Below, one piece after another: positions 1-8,540 of a stretch of 64,000 bases of DNA. The translations under genes were made by a program, and so were the position numbers. The notes under the pieces are model-generated. The model was not told the DNA's origin and made no database searches. It saw nothing but the letters and a program-made list of their open reading frames with translations. Each line of letters begins with the position of its first letter. Position 1 is the stretch's first letter. This DNA is from Halpernia humi. Lineage in GTDB: Bacteria; Bacteroidota; Bacteroidia; Flavobacteriales; Weeksellaceae. Location of the stretch: positions 868,001 through 932,000 of the forward strand of contig NZ_FNUS01000001.1 in assembly GCF_900108025.1 (NCBI RefSeq), in the 5' to 3' direction.

Positions 1-274
1 TCCATATAAAATCTTCACAGGAGATTCGCCAACGAACTCTATCTTTTTCCATGAATTAAATCCTTTTTCACTCGGACAACTCATTGCACTTTATGAGCAC
101 AAAATTTTTGTTCAAGGCGTGATTTGGAATATTTTCAGTTTTGACCAATTTGGGGTTGAACTCGGTAAAGTTTTAGCCAAAAATATACTTCCAAAACTAA
201 TTGATGACGAACATGTAAACTCTCATGACTCTTCTACAAATGCGCTAATCAATTACTATAAAAAAAATAAGTAA
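1..274 (+). CDS. pgi: Glucose-6-phosphate isomerase, C-terminal part
   Basis: This is the last 90 codons of a gene cut by the window edge; the frame begins at base 2 and stops at 272-274. The enzyme interconverts glucose 6-phosphate and fructose 6-phosphate in the cytoplasm. The segment holds the second phosphoglucose isomerase signature ([18 protein letters not shown]), followed by the usual short C-terminal tail with the pattern LINYYKK. folD starts only 6 bases after the stop codon, so the two genes are probably co-transcribed. Identification rests on the signature and is firm; nothing can be said about the N-terminal part. Confidence 0.93.
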   Translation, partial: PYKIFTGDSPTNSIFFHELNPFSLGQLIALYEHKIFVQGVIWNIFSFDQFGVELGKVLAKNILPKLIDDEHVNSHDSSTNALINYYKKNK

Positions 275-280
275 AAAAAT

Positions 281-1165
281 ATGGCAAAAATATTAGATGG
301 CTTAAAAGTTTCAAAAGAAATAAAAAGCGAAATTAAAGCCGAAGTAGAAAAAATAATAAAAAGTAAAAAGCGAGCACCTCATCTCGTTGCAATATTGGTA
401 GGCAATAATGGCGCAAGTAAAACTTATGTGAACAGTAAAGTAAAAGATTGCCAAGAAGTCGGCTTTACTTCTTCTTTATTAAAATTTCCGGCAACCGTAT
501 CCGAAGCAGAACTTTTAGAAAAAATTAATGAACTGAATCACAGTAAAGCCGTAGATGGTTTTATTGTGCAACTACCTCTTCCCAAACAAATCGATCAAGA
601 AAAAATAATTATGGCGATTGATCCGCGGAAAGATGTGGATGGTTTTCACCCAGAAAATTTCGGAAAAATGGCACTCGAAATGGACACATTTCTACCAGCC
701 ACGCCCTTTGGAATCCTCACATTACTAGAACGCTACAACATTGAAACAAAAGGAAAACATTGTGTAATTATTGGCAGAAGTAGAATTGTAGGAAAACCAA
801 TGAGTATTTTAATGGGCAGAAAAGATTTCCCAGGAAATTCTACAGTAACCCTCACGCACAGTTATACACCACACATTGAGAAATTTACACAAAGTGCAGA
901 TATAGTAATCACCGCCTTGGGAGACCCCCACTTTTTGAAAAGTGAAATGATTAAAAAAGGCGCAATAATAGTAGATGTGGGAATTACGCGGGTTGATGAC
1001 GATTCCAAAAAAGGATATCATTTAACAGGAGATGTGGACTTCGAAAGTTGTGCAGAAAAAGCAGCGTGGATAACACCAGTTCCAGGAGGCGTAGGCCCAA
1101 TGACGAGAGCGATGCTCTTGAAAAACACACTTTTAGCTTACAAAACATCAGTGTACAACGATTAA
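281..1165 (+). CDS. folD: Bifunctional methylenetetrahydrofolate dehydrogenase/cyclohydrolase
   Basis: FolD oxidises 5,10-methylene-THF to methenyl-THF with NADP and hydrolyses it to 10-formyl-THF, supplying one-carbon units for purines and formyl-Met-tRNA. The 294-residue length is normal. Tyr49 and Lys53 (YVNSKVK) are the catalytic pair, VDGFHPENFGK lies in the substrate-binding part, VIIGRSRIVGKP is the dinucleotide-binding loop, and TPVPGGVGPMT is the C-terminal signature. The ATG at 281 follows the pgi stop by 6 bases, so it is probably downstream in one transcript. A dispersed repeat with a strong AT-rich hairpin follows at 1171-1301. Confidence 0.97.
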   Translation: MAKILDGLKVSKEIKSEIKAEVEKIIKSKKRAPHLVAILVGNNGASKTYVNSKVKDCQEVGFTSSLLKFPATVSEAELLEKINELNHSKAVDGFIVQLPLPKQIDQEKIIMAIDPRKDVDGFHPENFGKMALEMDTFLPATPFGILTLLERYNIETKGKHCVIIGRSRIVGKPMSILMGRKDFPGNSTVTLTHSYTPHIEKFTQSADIVITALGDPHFLKSEMIKKGAIIVDVGITRVDDDSKKGYHLTGDVDFESCAEKAAWITPVPGGVGPMTRAMLLKNTLLAYKTSVYND

Positions 1166-1170
1166 TTTTT

Positions 1171-1301
1171 GGGCGTGCCTGCTTTTTTTAAAACAATTGT
1201 TGCGCATAAAAAAAAGCAGTCGGTATCCGGCTCCCACTTTTTTTCTAATTTTTTTTAACAAAAAAAAATTAGAAAAAAGAGTTCCGCCTACTCCCTCACG
1301 C
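1171..1301. repeat. Intergenic element with GGGCGTG/CACGC ends and 18-bp hairpin
   Basis: This is the whole interval between folD and queE apart from short margins. It opens with GGGCGTGCC and closes with CTCCCTCACGC, so the outer GCGTG and CACGC are complementary. Inside, 1239-1256 pairs perfectly with 1261-1278 (18 bp, 4-nt AACA loop); the arms are almost pure A/T. Flavobacterial genomes carry many related intergenic elements that start GGGCGT and end in CCC(T)AACGC-like sequence; assignment to that class is from memory. The hairpin may also act as the folD terminator. Confidence 0.55.
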
Positions 1302-1339
1302 ATATTCACTCAAGATAAGACGGTAGATTTTTAAAACAA

Positions 1340-1969
1340 ATGACAGATTCAGAAAAGATAGAACTAGAAAAAGGAATTTCACTTCCTGTGATGGAACATT
1401 TTTATACCATCCAAGGCGAAGGTGCACACACAGGAAAAGCTGCTTATTTTATAAGATTGGGCGGTTGCGATGTCGGCTGCCACTGGTGCGACGTGAAAGA
1501 AAGTTGGGATCCCAATCTTCACCCTTTAATGAAAACCGAAAAAATTGCAGAAATTGCCGCATCAAATTGCAAAACAATTGTGCTAACTGGCGGCGAACCC
1601 CTGATGTGGAACTTGGACCCTTTAACGAAAAAACTAAAAGATTTAGGATGCACCATCCATATTGAAACCTCTGGCGCATACAAAATGAGTGGCATTCTAG
1701 ATTGGATAACACTTTCGCCGAAAAAAACAGGTCTCCCAAAGCCAGAAATTTACAAAAAGGCGCAAGAATTAAAAGTAATTATTTTTAATAACAATGATTT
1801 CAAATTTGCAGAAGAACAGGCAGAAAAAGTAGAAGATGGCTGCAAACTCTATCTGCAAAGCGAATGGAGCAAACGTGCGGAAATGTACCCTAAAATGACG
1901 GATTTTGTGATGAAAAATCCAAAATGGCAAGTTTCTGTGCAAACGCATAAATATCTAAATATTCCGTAA
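1340..1969 (+). CDS. queE: 7-carboxy-7-deazaguanine synthase (radical SAM)
   Basis: QueE converts 6-carboxytetrahydropterin to 7-carboxy-7-deazaguanine in the preQ0/queuosine pathway. The protein has the radical-SAM cluster motif as Cys43-x3-Cys47-x2-Cys50, preceded by FYTIQGEG (residues 21-28) and followed by TGGEP, both typical of QueE. The length of 209 residues fits the family. The Cx3Cx2C spacing is the standard radical-SAM form. Other queuosine genes are not in the window. It lies 174 bp after folD across a repeat and 27 bp before the sugar transferase gene; no strong terminator separates queE from that gene. Confidence 0.95.
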   Translation: MTDSEKIELEKGISLPVMEHFYTIQGEGAHTGKAAYFIRLGGCDVGCHWCDVKESWDPNLHPLMKTEKIAEIAASNCKTIVLTGGEPLMWNLDPLTKKLKDLGCTIHIETSGAYKMSGILDWITLSPKKTGLPKPEIYKKAQELKVIIFNNNDFKFAEEQAEKVEDGCKLYLQSEWSKRAEMYPKMTDFVMKNPKWQVSVQTHKYLNIP

Positions 1970-1996
1970 ATTTATTTTTTTAATAAAACCTTTTAG

Positions 1997-3364
1997 ATGC
2001 AAAGACTTCGGTATTCCCGATATTTTAAGATTGTATTTATCCTGCTAGACATTTTCGTGATATCAGGTGTTTTCGCATTCGCCTATCTAAGAAAACACGA
2101 TTATCATTATTTAAAAGGCTTAACTGAACTAAATACGATATCTTTACTCTTACTTATTTCATTTTGGATTTTATTGAGCGGTAGAACAAAATTATACTCC
2201 ATTCCCCGAAATTTAACGTTTACAATTTATCTAGAAAGGCTTGTAACGCACATTTTCCTATTTATTGTGGGTGTTATTTTATTAGCAAAAATTAGTAATA
2301 ATCCTTTTCTAAAAGAAGACCGATTTTTAATAGGTTTAGCACTATTTGTATGTCTATTTTTTGTGAAATCTTTTTCATTTTTTGCTTTAAAATACATTAG
2401 AACTTTTGGCCTAAACCACAGAAATATTATGTTTCTTTCCGAAAATGAATCTACTATTCTTTTAAAAAACATTTTGGAGCAAAGAAAGGACTATGGCTTT
2501 AAATTTTTCAAGTACGAAGGTCCAAATAACATAGAAGATTTGGTAAAATTTTGGAAAGAAAATGGCATACACACACTTTACTTGCCTTCGGAAAACACTT
2601 CCTTTGATAAAGATTTTGAGAGTGAAGTTTTTCACCAAGCAGAAATCAATAAAGTTCTCATATCTCTTGTGCCCAATATTATACAAAACAATTTTTTGCG
2701 CTATAATCTGGAATATGTAGAGATGCAACCCATTCTCACACAATCAAAATTTCCCCTAGATTATTTCTCTAATTTTTTAATAAAAAGAACTTTCGATATC
2801 GTATTTTCTCTGCTTTTTTTAATATTAATTGGATCTTGGCTTTTCCCACTCATCGCAATAGGAATAAAATTTAGTAGCAAAGGCCCCGTTTTTTTTAAGC
2901 AAAAAAGATATGGCTATCACGAACAAGTTTTTAACTGTTTGAAATTTCGCTCCATGGTTTTAAATGGAAGTAGCAGCACCAAAACAACCGCCGAAAACGA
3001 TAAAAGAATTACGCCATTTGGCAGATTTTTAAGAAGAACGAGTTTAGACGAAACGCCTCAATTCATCAATGTTTTGAAGGGCGAAATGTCCATCATTGGC
3101 CCAAGACCGCACATGCTTTTGGTAGATGATTATTATAAGGATAAAATTGGTAGATATTCGTTACGAAATTTTGTAAAACCAGGTATTTCTGGTTTAGCAC
3201 AGGTAAATGGTTTGCGCGGAGATGCTGGTAATATTGAAATAGAAATGCAAAAAAGAATTTTGGCAGATTCTTTTTATGTAAAAAATTGGACCATCAGTTT
3301 AGATTTTATCATCATACTAAAAACCATATTTTTGTTGATTAATGGAGATAAAAAGGCGCGCTAA
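1997..3364 (+). CDS. Polyprenyl-phosphate sugar phosphotransferase (WcaJ/PssY type)
   Basis: This inner-membrane enzyme probably transfers a sugar 1-phosphate to undecaprenyl phosphate, the first step of an exopolysaccharide or O-antigen unit. The N-terminal half has several hydrophobic segments (about residues 10-135) and a soluble middle. The C-terminal bacterial sugar transferase domain starts near residue 260 with a membrane-reentrant segment, then GPVFFKQKRYG, FNCLKFRSM, RRTSLDETPQF, MSIIGPRPH and PGISGLAQVNGLRG, all family hallmarks. At 455 residues it is full length for the class with an N-terminal membrane region. The sugar cannot be predicted from sequence. No other polysaccharide genes adjoin it. 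Confidence 0.9.
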   Translation: MQRLRYSRYFKIVFILLDIFVISGVFAFAYLRKHDYHYLKGLTELNTISLLLLISFWILLSGRTKLYSIPRNLTFTIYLERLVTHIFLFIVGVILLAKISNNPFLKEDRFLIGLALFVCLFFVKSFSFFALKYIRTFGLNHRNIMFLSENESTILLKNILEQRKDYGFKFFKYEGPNNIEDLVKFWKENGIHTLYLPSENTSFDKDFESEVFHQAEINKVLISLVPNIIQNNFLRYNLEYVEMQPILTQSKFPLDYFSNFLIKRTFDIVFSLLFLILIGSWLFPLIAIGIKFSSKGPVFFKQKRYGYHEQVFNCLKFRSMVLNGSSSTKTTAENDKRITPFGRFLRRTSLDETPQFINVLKGEMSIIGPRPHMLLVDDYYKDKIGRYSLRNFVKPGISGLAQVNGLRGDAGNIEIEMQKRILADSFYVKNWTISLDFIIILKTIFLLINGDKKAR

Positions 3365-3403
3365 TTATCATTAAATAAAAATAAAAAACACTAATTTAGC
3401 GCA

Positions 3404-4156
3404 ATGTTAAAAAGATTATTAACTTCAATTGGTGAATATTTCCTACTTCTAGGAAAAGCGATAAAAAGACCACAGAAATCTTCTGTTTTTGTTAAACTTT
3501 TTTTTCGAGAAATTGCAGATTTGGGCGTCAATTCATTTGGATTGGTTTTGTTTACTTCTACTTTCGTAGGTGCTGTTGTAGCGATACAAATGTTTAATAA
3601 TTTTACGGCTTCTAGTTTTCCAATTCCTTTGAGTTTTATTGGCTATGCCACTAAGGTCGTTTTAATATTAGAATTTGCACCCACAATTATTTCTGTAATT
3701 TTAGCAGGTAAAGTAGGATCTTACATTGCTTCTAGTATTGGTACGATGCGTGTTACAGAGCAAATTGATGCGCTTGATATTATGGGCGTCAATTCACCTA
3801 ATTTTTTAATCTTGCCAAAAATTTTGGCAAGTATAATTTTTAACCCACTTTTAATAGCTATCAGTATTGTTTTTGGTATTTATGGTGGCTATTTAGCCGG
3901 AATTGCAACTGGCAGTTGGAGCAAAGCAGATTACATAACTGGCGTGCAAATGTATATGCCTACTCATTTTATTTGGTATGCCTTTTTAAAAACTGCGGTA
4001 TTTGCATTTATCATTGCAACTGTACCTTCCTACTTCGGTTATAATGTTAAAGGCGGCTCCCTAGAGGTTGGGCGTGCAAGCACACAAGCGGTGGTTTGGA
4101 CTATTGTGTCTATAATTATTATGAATCTTATACTCACCCAAATGTTTTTAAGCTAA
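3404..4156 (+). CDS. MlaE/YrbE-family ABC transporter permease
   Basis: This is a 250-residue inner-membrane permease of the MlaE (DUF140) family, which moves lipids between membranes with an ATPase and an MCE protein. Hydrophobic segments occupy about residues 45-65, 85-110, 145-170, 195-215 and 225-248. The MlaE signature is seen in EFAPTIISVILAGKVG and GTMRVTEQIDALDIMGVN. Its stop codon TAA shares its last A with the ATG of the ATPase gene, so the two are translationally coupled. No MCE-domain (MlaD) gene is adjacent; it may be elsewhere. Confidence 0.9.
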   Translation: MLKRLLTSIGEYFLLLGKAIKRPQKSSVFVKLFFREIADLGVNSFGLVLFTSTFVGAVVAIQMFNNFTASSFPIPLSFIGYATKVVLILEFAPTIISVILAGKVGSYIASSIGTMRVTEQIDALDIMGVNSPNFLILPKILASIIFNPLLIAISIVFGIYGGYLAGIATGSWSKADYITGVQMYMPTHFIWYAFLKTAVFAFIIATVPSYFGYNVKGGSLEVGRASTQAVVWTIVSIIIMNLILTQMFLS

Positions 4157-4974
4157 TGATTGAAATAAAAAATTTAAAAAAAAGTTTCGGGAATGTTGAG
4201 GTTTTAAAAGGCATATCAACCACTTTGGAGACAGGTAAAGTTAATTTAATAATCGGGCAAAGCGGTTCTGGTAAAACAGTTTTTCTTAAAAGTTTACTAA
4301 ATGTTTACCAACCTTCGTCTGGTGAAATATTGTTTGACGGAAGAGATATCAATAAAATGTCTCGAGATGAAAAACAAAGTTTACGTTCCGAAATCGGTAC
4401 AGTTTTCCAAGGAAGCGCACTTTTTGATTCTATGACAGTTGATGAAAATATCATGTTTCCTTTAAATATGTTTACCAATTTAACTTACCGTGAGAAAAAA
4501 AGACGCGTAATGGATGTAATTGGAAAGGTACACTTAGGAAAAGCAAACCGAAAATTTCCTTCTGAAATATCCGGTGGGATGCAAAAAAGAGTTGCAATTG
4601 CCCGTGCTATTGTCAATAATCCTAAGTATCTATTTTGCGACGAACCAAATTCTGGTTTAGATCCCTATACTTCAAATATTATAGATGATTTATTACTAGA
4701 AATAACAAAAGAGTACAATACCACAACCATCATCAATTCTCACGACATGAATTCTGTGATGACAATTGGTGAAAAAATAGTTTATCTTCGCTCTGGGATT
4801 AAAGAATGGGAGGGCAATAAAGATATACTCATTAATGCAAATAATAAAAACCTTATAGATTTCGTTTATTCATCAGAGTTATTTAAAGAATTAAGAGAAT
4901 ATTTTTTAAAAACGCACAAGACTTCTATTGAAAATATAATAACAAAACCACCAGAAAATGAAGAAGATTTTTAG
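4156..4974 (+). CDS. MlaF-type ABC transporter ATP-binding protein
   Basis: This 272-residue ATPase powers the adjacent MlaE-like permease. Walker A is GQSGSGKT at residues 34-41, the ABC signature is ISGGMQKR, and Walker B is YLFCDEPNSGLDP. The ATG at 4156 overlaps the permease stop codon; a longer reading from 4096 would lie inside the permease gene and adds no ATPase homology, so 4156 is preferred. The 3' end overlaps the next gene by 17 bases. The pair looks like a phospholipid or hydrophobic-compound trafficking transporter without its periplasmic component nearby. Confidence 0.93.
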   Translation: MIEIKNLKKSFGNVEVLKGISTTLETGKVNLIIGQSGSGKTVFLKSLLNVYQPSSGEILFDGRDINKMSRDEKQSLRSEIGTVFQGSALFDSMTVDENIMFPLNMFTNLTYREKKRRVMDVIGKVHLGKANRKFPSEISGGMQKRVAIARAIVNNPKYLFCDEPNSGLDPYTSNIIDDLLLEITKEYNTTTIINSHDMNSVMTIGEKIVYLRSGIKEWEGNKDILINANNKNLIDFVYSSELFKELREYFLKTHKTSIENIITKPPENEEDF

Positions 4975-5581
4975 TTTAGCGATACTCACTTTATCTAGTT
5001 TGGCTTTTGCACAGGTTAAATTGGCCGTAAAAGCAAATGCAATTTTCCCAACAAGTTCGTCTTCTTGGAAAGACGTTTCAGGCACCATCACAGATGCCTA
5101 CAACAAACAAGGGAAAAACATGACGGGCTTTAACATTGGGCTTTCTGCAAAAATAAATTTGCCAACCTCTTTATTTGTGATGCCAGAAATTTATTATACG
5201 ACCTTTAAAAATGAATTTACAGATCCAAATACGAATGTCGCTTTAGAAGCAAAATACAATCGTGTAGATGTTCCTGTTCTTTTAGGATACAAAGTTTTAG
5301 GTGATACTTTTGGGCTTTTTATTGGTCCTGTTGCGAGTTATAATTTATCTAAAGACAACCAGTACAAGGATTTCCAGGAAAATGCAACCAAAGAATTTAC
5401 GGTTGGTTACCAATTTGGCGCACAAGTTCAGATTTCTAAACTAATCTTAAATGCTCGCTACGAAGGTGCTTTTTCACAAGACCAAAGAAAATATGTCAGC
5501 AGCGCTGTTGGCTCAAATACTGAAGTTCGGTATGACAACCGACCAAGTTTTGTTTCAATTGGCTTGGGATATCAATTTTAA
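4958..5581 (+). CDS. Secreted outer-membrane beta-barrel protein (PorT/OprF-like)
   Basis: This 207-residue protein has a clear signal peptide ending SLAFAQ near residue 19. The mature part is built of alternating amphipathic strands and ends in a phenylalanine (GLGYQF), the typical outer-membrane barrel terminus. It resembles the small outer-membrane beta-barrel family of Bacteroidetes (about 8 strands). The start lies inside the ATPase gene, so it is translationally coupled to the Mla-type transporter. A role as the outer-membrane partner of that transporter is an inference from position only; no specific function is known. Confidence 0.8.
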   Translation: MKKIFSLAILTLSSLAFAQVKLAVKANAIFPTSSSSWKDVSGTITDAYNKQGKNMTGFNIGLSAKINLPTSLFVMPEIYYTTFKNEFTDPNTNVALEAKYNRVDVPVLLGYKVLGDTFGLFIGPVASYNLSKDNQYKDFQENATKEFTVGYQFGAQVQISKLILNARYEGAFSQDQRKYVSSAVGSNTEVRYDNRPSFVSIGLGYQF

Positions 5582-5607
5582 AAATAAATTTAAATTATTA
5601 TAAGAAA

Positions 5608-5633
5608 AGGCTGAATTAGAATTGATTCGGCCT
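5608..5633 (+). terminator. Hairpin terminator after barrel gene
   Basis: A 9-bp stem (AGGCTGAAT pairing with ATTCGGCCT with one G-T wobble, arms 5608-5616 and 5625-5633) is followed by a T-run. It sits between the convergent barrel gene and the minus-strand gene ending at 5616. Confidence 0.65.
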
Positions 5634-5942
5634 ATTTTTTTCATCGATTTCTTTATCTGCTAAAGTCTGATTTTTCGCCAATTCTGCAGCCTGAATTTCT
5701 AGCGCTTCTTTCTCCTTTTGTAATTGCACATATTTTTTACGTTGGTTTTCTTTGCGAATAGAACTGCCTTTGCTCACATAACCAACCAAACCACCGATTA
5801 TTAATCCAATACCAATTCCTGCTAAAATACCCATCAAATTAATAGGTTCAAAAAGTTTTATAAAAGAAAATTGAGGCATTAGATAATAAAGCAAAAAGGC
5901 TAAAGCTAGCAATATTATACCAATTAATGTGAGATTTTTCAT
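5616..5942 (-). CDS. Small membrane protein with C-terminal coiled coil, unknown function
   Basis: This 108-residue protein has two hydrophobic segments (about 5-22 and 36-60, the second glycine-rich with GILAGIGIGLIIGGLVGY), then a basic, Glu/Lys/Gln-rich helix (residues 64-105) likely to form a cytoplasmic coiled coil. It does not match a family I can name. The coding direction is supported by the membrane segments and by a terminator overlapping its end. It lies downstream of the M48 protease gene on the same strand (82-bp gap) and may share its transcript. Confidence 0.65.
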   Translation of the reverse strand: MKNLTLIGIILLALAFLLYYLMPQFSFIKLFEPINLMGILAGIGIGLIIGGLVGYVSKGSSIRKENQRKKYVQLQKEKEALEIQAAELAKNQTLADKEIDEKNRPNQF

Positions 5943-6024
5943 TTGTTTAATGTTAAGTTTAAAAAGAAAACCTTTCCAAATTTAATTAAAAATAAGGAAA
6001 GGTTTCTACATTTTTCTGAAAATT

Positions 6025-6831
6025 TTATTTACCGCCCGCTGCTCTGTAATATTCTAAAGCTTTTGGCATATCATTTAATAAATCCGCTCTTCTATTTTCT
6101 GGTGCTGGGTGCGTCGAAAGAAACTCTGGCGGTCTTTGTCCGTTGCCAGCAGCACTTTCCATTCTTTCCCAAAAAACTGGTGCTTGTCTTGGGTCATATC
6201 CCGCCATTGCCATAAGATACAAGCCCATTTCATCTGCTTCTAATTCTTGTTTTCTACCATAAGCTAATAAGCCAACTTGGGCTCCAATAGGATACGCTTT
6301 TGCAAAAATTGATGCTAATTGTTGGTTAGATATAGCACCTCCTAAAATTTGACCACCATATTGCGCAACCATTGCTTGAGACATTCTTTCGTTTCCATGC
6401 CCTGCAAGTGCGTGCGAAATTTCGTGTCCTAAAACTACTGCAAGACCAGTTGCATCTTTAGTTACAGGCAGAATCCCGGAGTAAACGGCTACTTTTCCGC
6501 CCGGCATACACCAAGCATTTAATTGTGGGTCTTGTAGCAAATTAAACTCCCATTGGTAATCAGCAATATCTGCTTCTCTACCGATACTTGTGTAATATTT
6601 TATGGCGGCATCTTTAATTCTATTTCCAACTGTTTTCACCATTGTTGCAGAAGAAGTTCCGTTGATTACCTTGCCAGTTTGCAATGTTTTTTGGTATTCT
6701 TGCAGCGCCATTGTATTTATTTGTTGATCATTTGCCAGATGCAGAGAAGATCTCCCAGTGATTGGGTTCGTGGTACAAGCAAATAATGCTAAAGAAACCA
6801 AGCCAATTCCCAAAATATTTTTCATTTTCAT
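6025..6831 (-). CDS. M48-family metalloprotease lipoprotein
   Basis: This is a 268-residue zinc peptidase of the M48 (LoiP/YcaL, Oma1-like) family. The signal peptide ends in a lipobox LALFAC with Cys19, so the protein is lipid-anchored in the periplasm or at the outer membrane. The zinc site is HEISH (His136, Glu137, His140) with the third ligand Glu198 in ELEADEMG. The family degrades misfolded envelope proteins. The first ATG (6831) is used; an ATG two codons later is equally possible. No neighbour suggests a specific substrate. Confidence 0.92.
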   Translation of the reverse strand: MKMKNILGIGLVSLALFACTTNPITGRSSLHLANDQQINTMALQEYQKTLQTGKVINGTSSATMVKTVGNRIKDAAIKYYTSIGREADIADYQWEFNLLQDPQLNAWCMPGGKVAVYSGILPVTKDATGLAVVLGHEISHALAGHGNERMSQAMVAQYGGQILGGAISNQQLASIFAKAYPIGAQVGLLAYGRKQELEADEMGLYLMAMAGYDPRQAPVFWERMESAAGNGQRPPEFLSTHPAPENRRADLLNDMPKALEYYRAAGGK

Positions 6832-6967
6832 ATGTATTTATTTTATGTTTGTTAAAGTAATATGTAATCGCCTTACTTCATTAGCGTTTGATTAAAAATT
6901 TATTGATAGCGATTTTATATCAAAATTTTTGATGAATTTACAACTTTTATTCCAAAAATAAATTTAT

Positions 6968-6998
6968 TGAAAAAAAGTAATTTTAGCACTAAATTTGA
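6968..6998 (+). promoter_or_regulatory. Bacteroidetes-type promoter for DUF4251 lipoprotein gene
   Basis: TTG at 6968-6970, a 20-base spacer and TAAATTTG at 6991-6998 match the TTG-N17-23-TAnnTTTG consensus. The -7 box ends 13 bases before the ATG at 7012. Confidence 0.6.
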
Positions 6999-7011
6999 TA
7001 GTATTTAGAAA

Positions 7012-7551
7012 ATGTTCAAAATGAAAAATTACTTTTATATCAGCCTTTTGCTTCTCGCGTTTAGTTTAAGCAGTTGTTCAAAAAGAATATATGCTACACC
7101 AGAGGCGATATCGCAAATTACAAATAGCGGCAATTTCACCTTTACCGCAGAACGCGCAAACCCAACAAATATGGATGTTGTGAATGTTTTGAGCAGCCTA
7201 CCAAATGGAAATTCACAAAATATTTTAAATTTAGATCAAGGTTATGTTCTGACTATAAAAGATAAAAAATTGACTGTGGATTTACCTTATTTTGGTCGGC
7301 TTTTTACACCAAGTATGGATCCCTCTAAAAACAGTTTTAATTTTAATACGGAGGATTTTACTATAAAAAAATCTCAAAATAAAAAAGGAAATTGGCAATA
7401 TCAAATTGTTGCGAACAATCAAACCCACACCGTTACTTTTAACCTCGAAATTTTCGGAAATGGAAAAGCCTATTTATCGGCGAGTTCTCCGGACAGACAA
7501 CCGATTTCTTACGACGGATACGTGAAGAATCCCGTAACAGAGAAAAAATAA
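7012..7551 (+). CDS. DUF4251 lipoprotein
   Basis: This 179-residue protein has a signal peptide and lipobox (LSSC near residue 23), then a beta-rich domain that matches what I recall of DUF4251: FTFTAERANP near the start, a central YVLTIKDKKLTVDLPYFGR block and a C-terminal YDGYV. Function is unknown; members are envelope lipoproteins of Bacteroidetes. The second Met (7021) could also be the start. The stop codon directly abuts the stop of the convergent meaB gene, with no space for a separate terminator. Confidence 0.82.
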   Translation: MFKMKNYFYISLLLLAFSLSSCSKRIYATPEAISQITNSGNFTFTAERANPTNMDVVNVLSSLPNGNSQNILNLDQGYVLTIKDKKLTVDLPYFGRLFTPSMDPSKNSFNFNTEDFTIKKSQNKKGNWQYQIVANNQTHTVTFNLEIFGNGKAYLSASSPDRQPISYDGYVKNPVTEKK

Positions 7552-8535
7552 TTAGCGGCTTTTAAAAATTTCATCTACCCACAATCTTGCTTCCGAACTT
7601 GGATTAACTTTCATTTCGGAAGCATTTTTTTTATGCTCCAAATAGCGGTCGGCAGATTGTTTATCACTTTTTATTTTTTCTAAAATATATTCTTGCACCC
7701 AATAATCAAATCGTTTTTCTGCTTGCGTTTGACGGGTTTCTAAGAAATTTTTGTTTTTAATTTTTAAATCAATGAAATTCTGCAAAGCGGTAAAAACTTC
7801 CACTAAACCTTCATTCTTCAAAGCACTTCCGAAAAGCACGGGAATTTGCCAATTTTCTTCTTTTGAAGGCATAAAATGCATCGCGCGTTTCAATTCTATC
7901 TTTTCGTTTTTTGCGGCTTGCAAATTATTTTCGTTTATTTTATTGATGAAAACCACATCTATCATTTCCATTATGCCACGTTTGATTCCTTGCAATTCAT
8001 CACCGCCGCCAATAATTTTAATAAATAAAAAAACGTCTGTAATATCTGAAACCAAAACTTCACTTTGCCCTACTCCAACCGTTTCTATTAAAATATAATC
8101 ATAACCTGCCGCTTCACACAGCAACATGGTTTCAAAAGTCGCATTTGCAACGCCGCCCAAAAAACCAGAACTTGGACTTGGCCGGATAAACGCATTTTCT
8201 TCGCGCGACAATTCTTCCATTCGGGTTTTATCGCCCAAAATACTTCCTTTATTTATGGCCGAACTTGGATCAATTGCAAGGACCGCTACTTTTTTACCCT
8301 TTTCTAAAAGTAATTTTCCGAAATTTTCGATAAATGTGGATTTTCCTGCACCTGGCACACCAGTTATTCCCACACGAACGGAATTTCCAGTAAATGGTAA
8401 AATTTCTTTTAAAAGCAAATCGGCCTGAATTCTATGTTCTGGTTTTTTACTTTCCACCAAAGTAATGGCTTTTCCGAGCAATCTTTTATCGCCGGATTTT
8501 ATGCCTTTTACTAAAGTTTCTGTGGAAATTTGCAT
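7552..8535 (-). CDS. meaB: Methylmalonyl-CoA mutase-associated GTPase MeaB
   Basis: MeaB is a G3E-family GTPase that chaperones adenosylcobalamin delivery to and protection of methylmalonyl-CoA mutase. The P-loop is GVPGAGKST, with the downstream motifs VLAIDPSS, GDKTRM and LIETVGVGQSE typical of MeaB/ArgK. The length of 327 residues is normal. It follows the mutase gene on the same strand after 5 bases, a spacing that signals an operon. Identification is firm. Confidence 0.96.
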   Translation of the reverse strand: MQISTETLVKGIKSGDKRLLGKAITLVESKKPEHRIQADLLLKEILPFTGNSVRVGITGVPGAGKSTFIENFGKLLLEKGKKVAVLAIDPSSAINKGSILGDKTRMEELSREENAFIRPSPSSGFLGGVANATFETMLLCEAAGYDYILIETVGVGQSEVLVSDITDVFLFIKIIGGGDELQGIKRGIMEMIDVVFINKINENNLQAAKNEKIELKRAMHFMPSKEENWQIPVLFGSALKNEGLVEVFTALQNFIDLKIKNKNFLETRQTQAEKRFDYWVQEYILEKIKSDKQSADRYLEHKKNASEMKVNPSSEARLWVDEIFKSR

Positions 8536-8540
8536 TGAAA

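Noticed and set aside
5943-6215. Open frame across the start of the minus-strand membrane protein gene and the end of the protease gene
   Set aside because: It runs antisense to the M48 gene and has no features; the minus-strand genes have clear signals and motifs.
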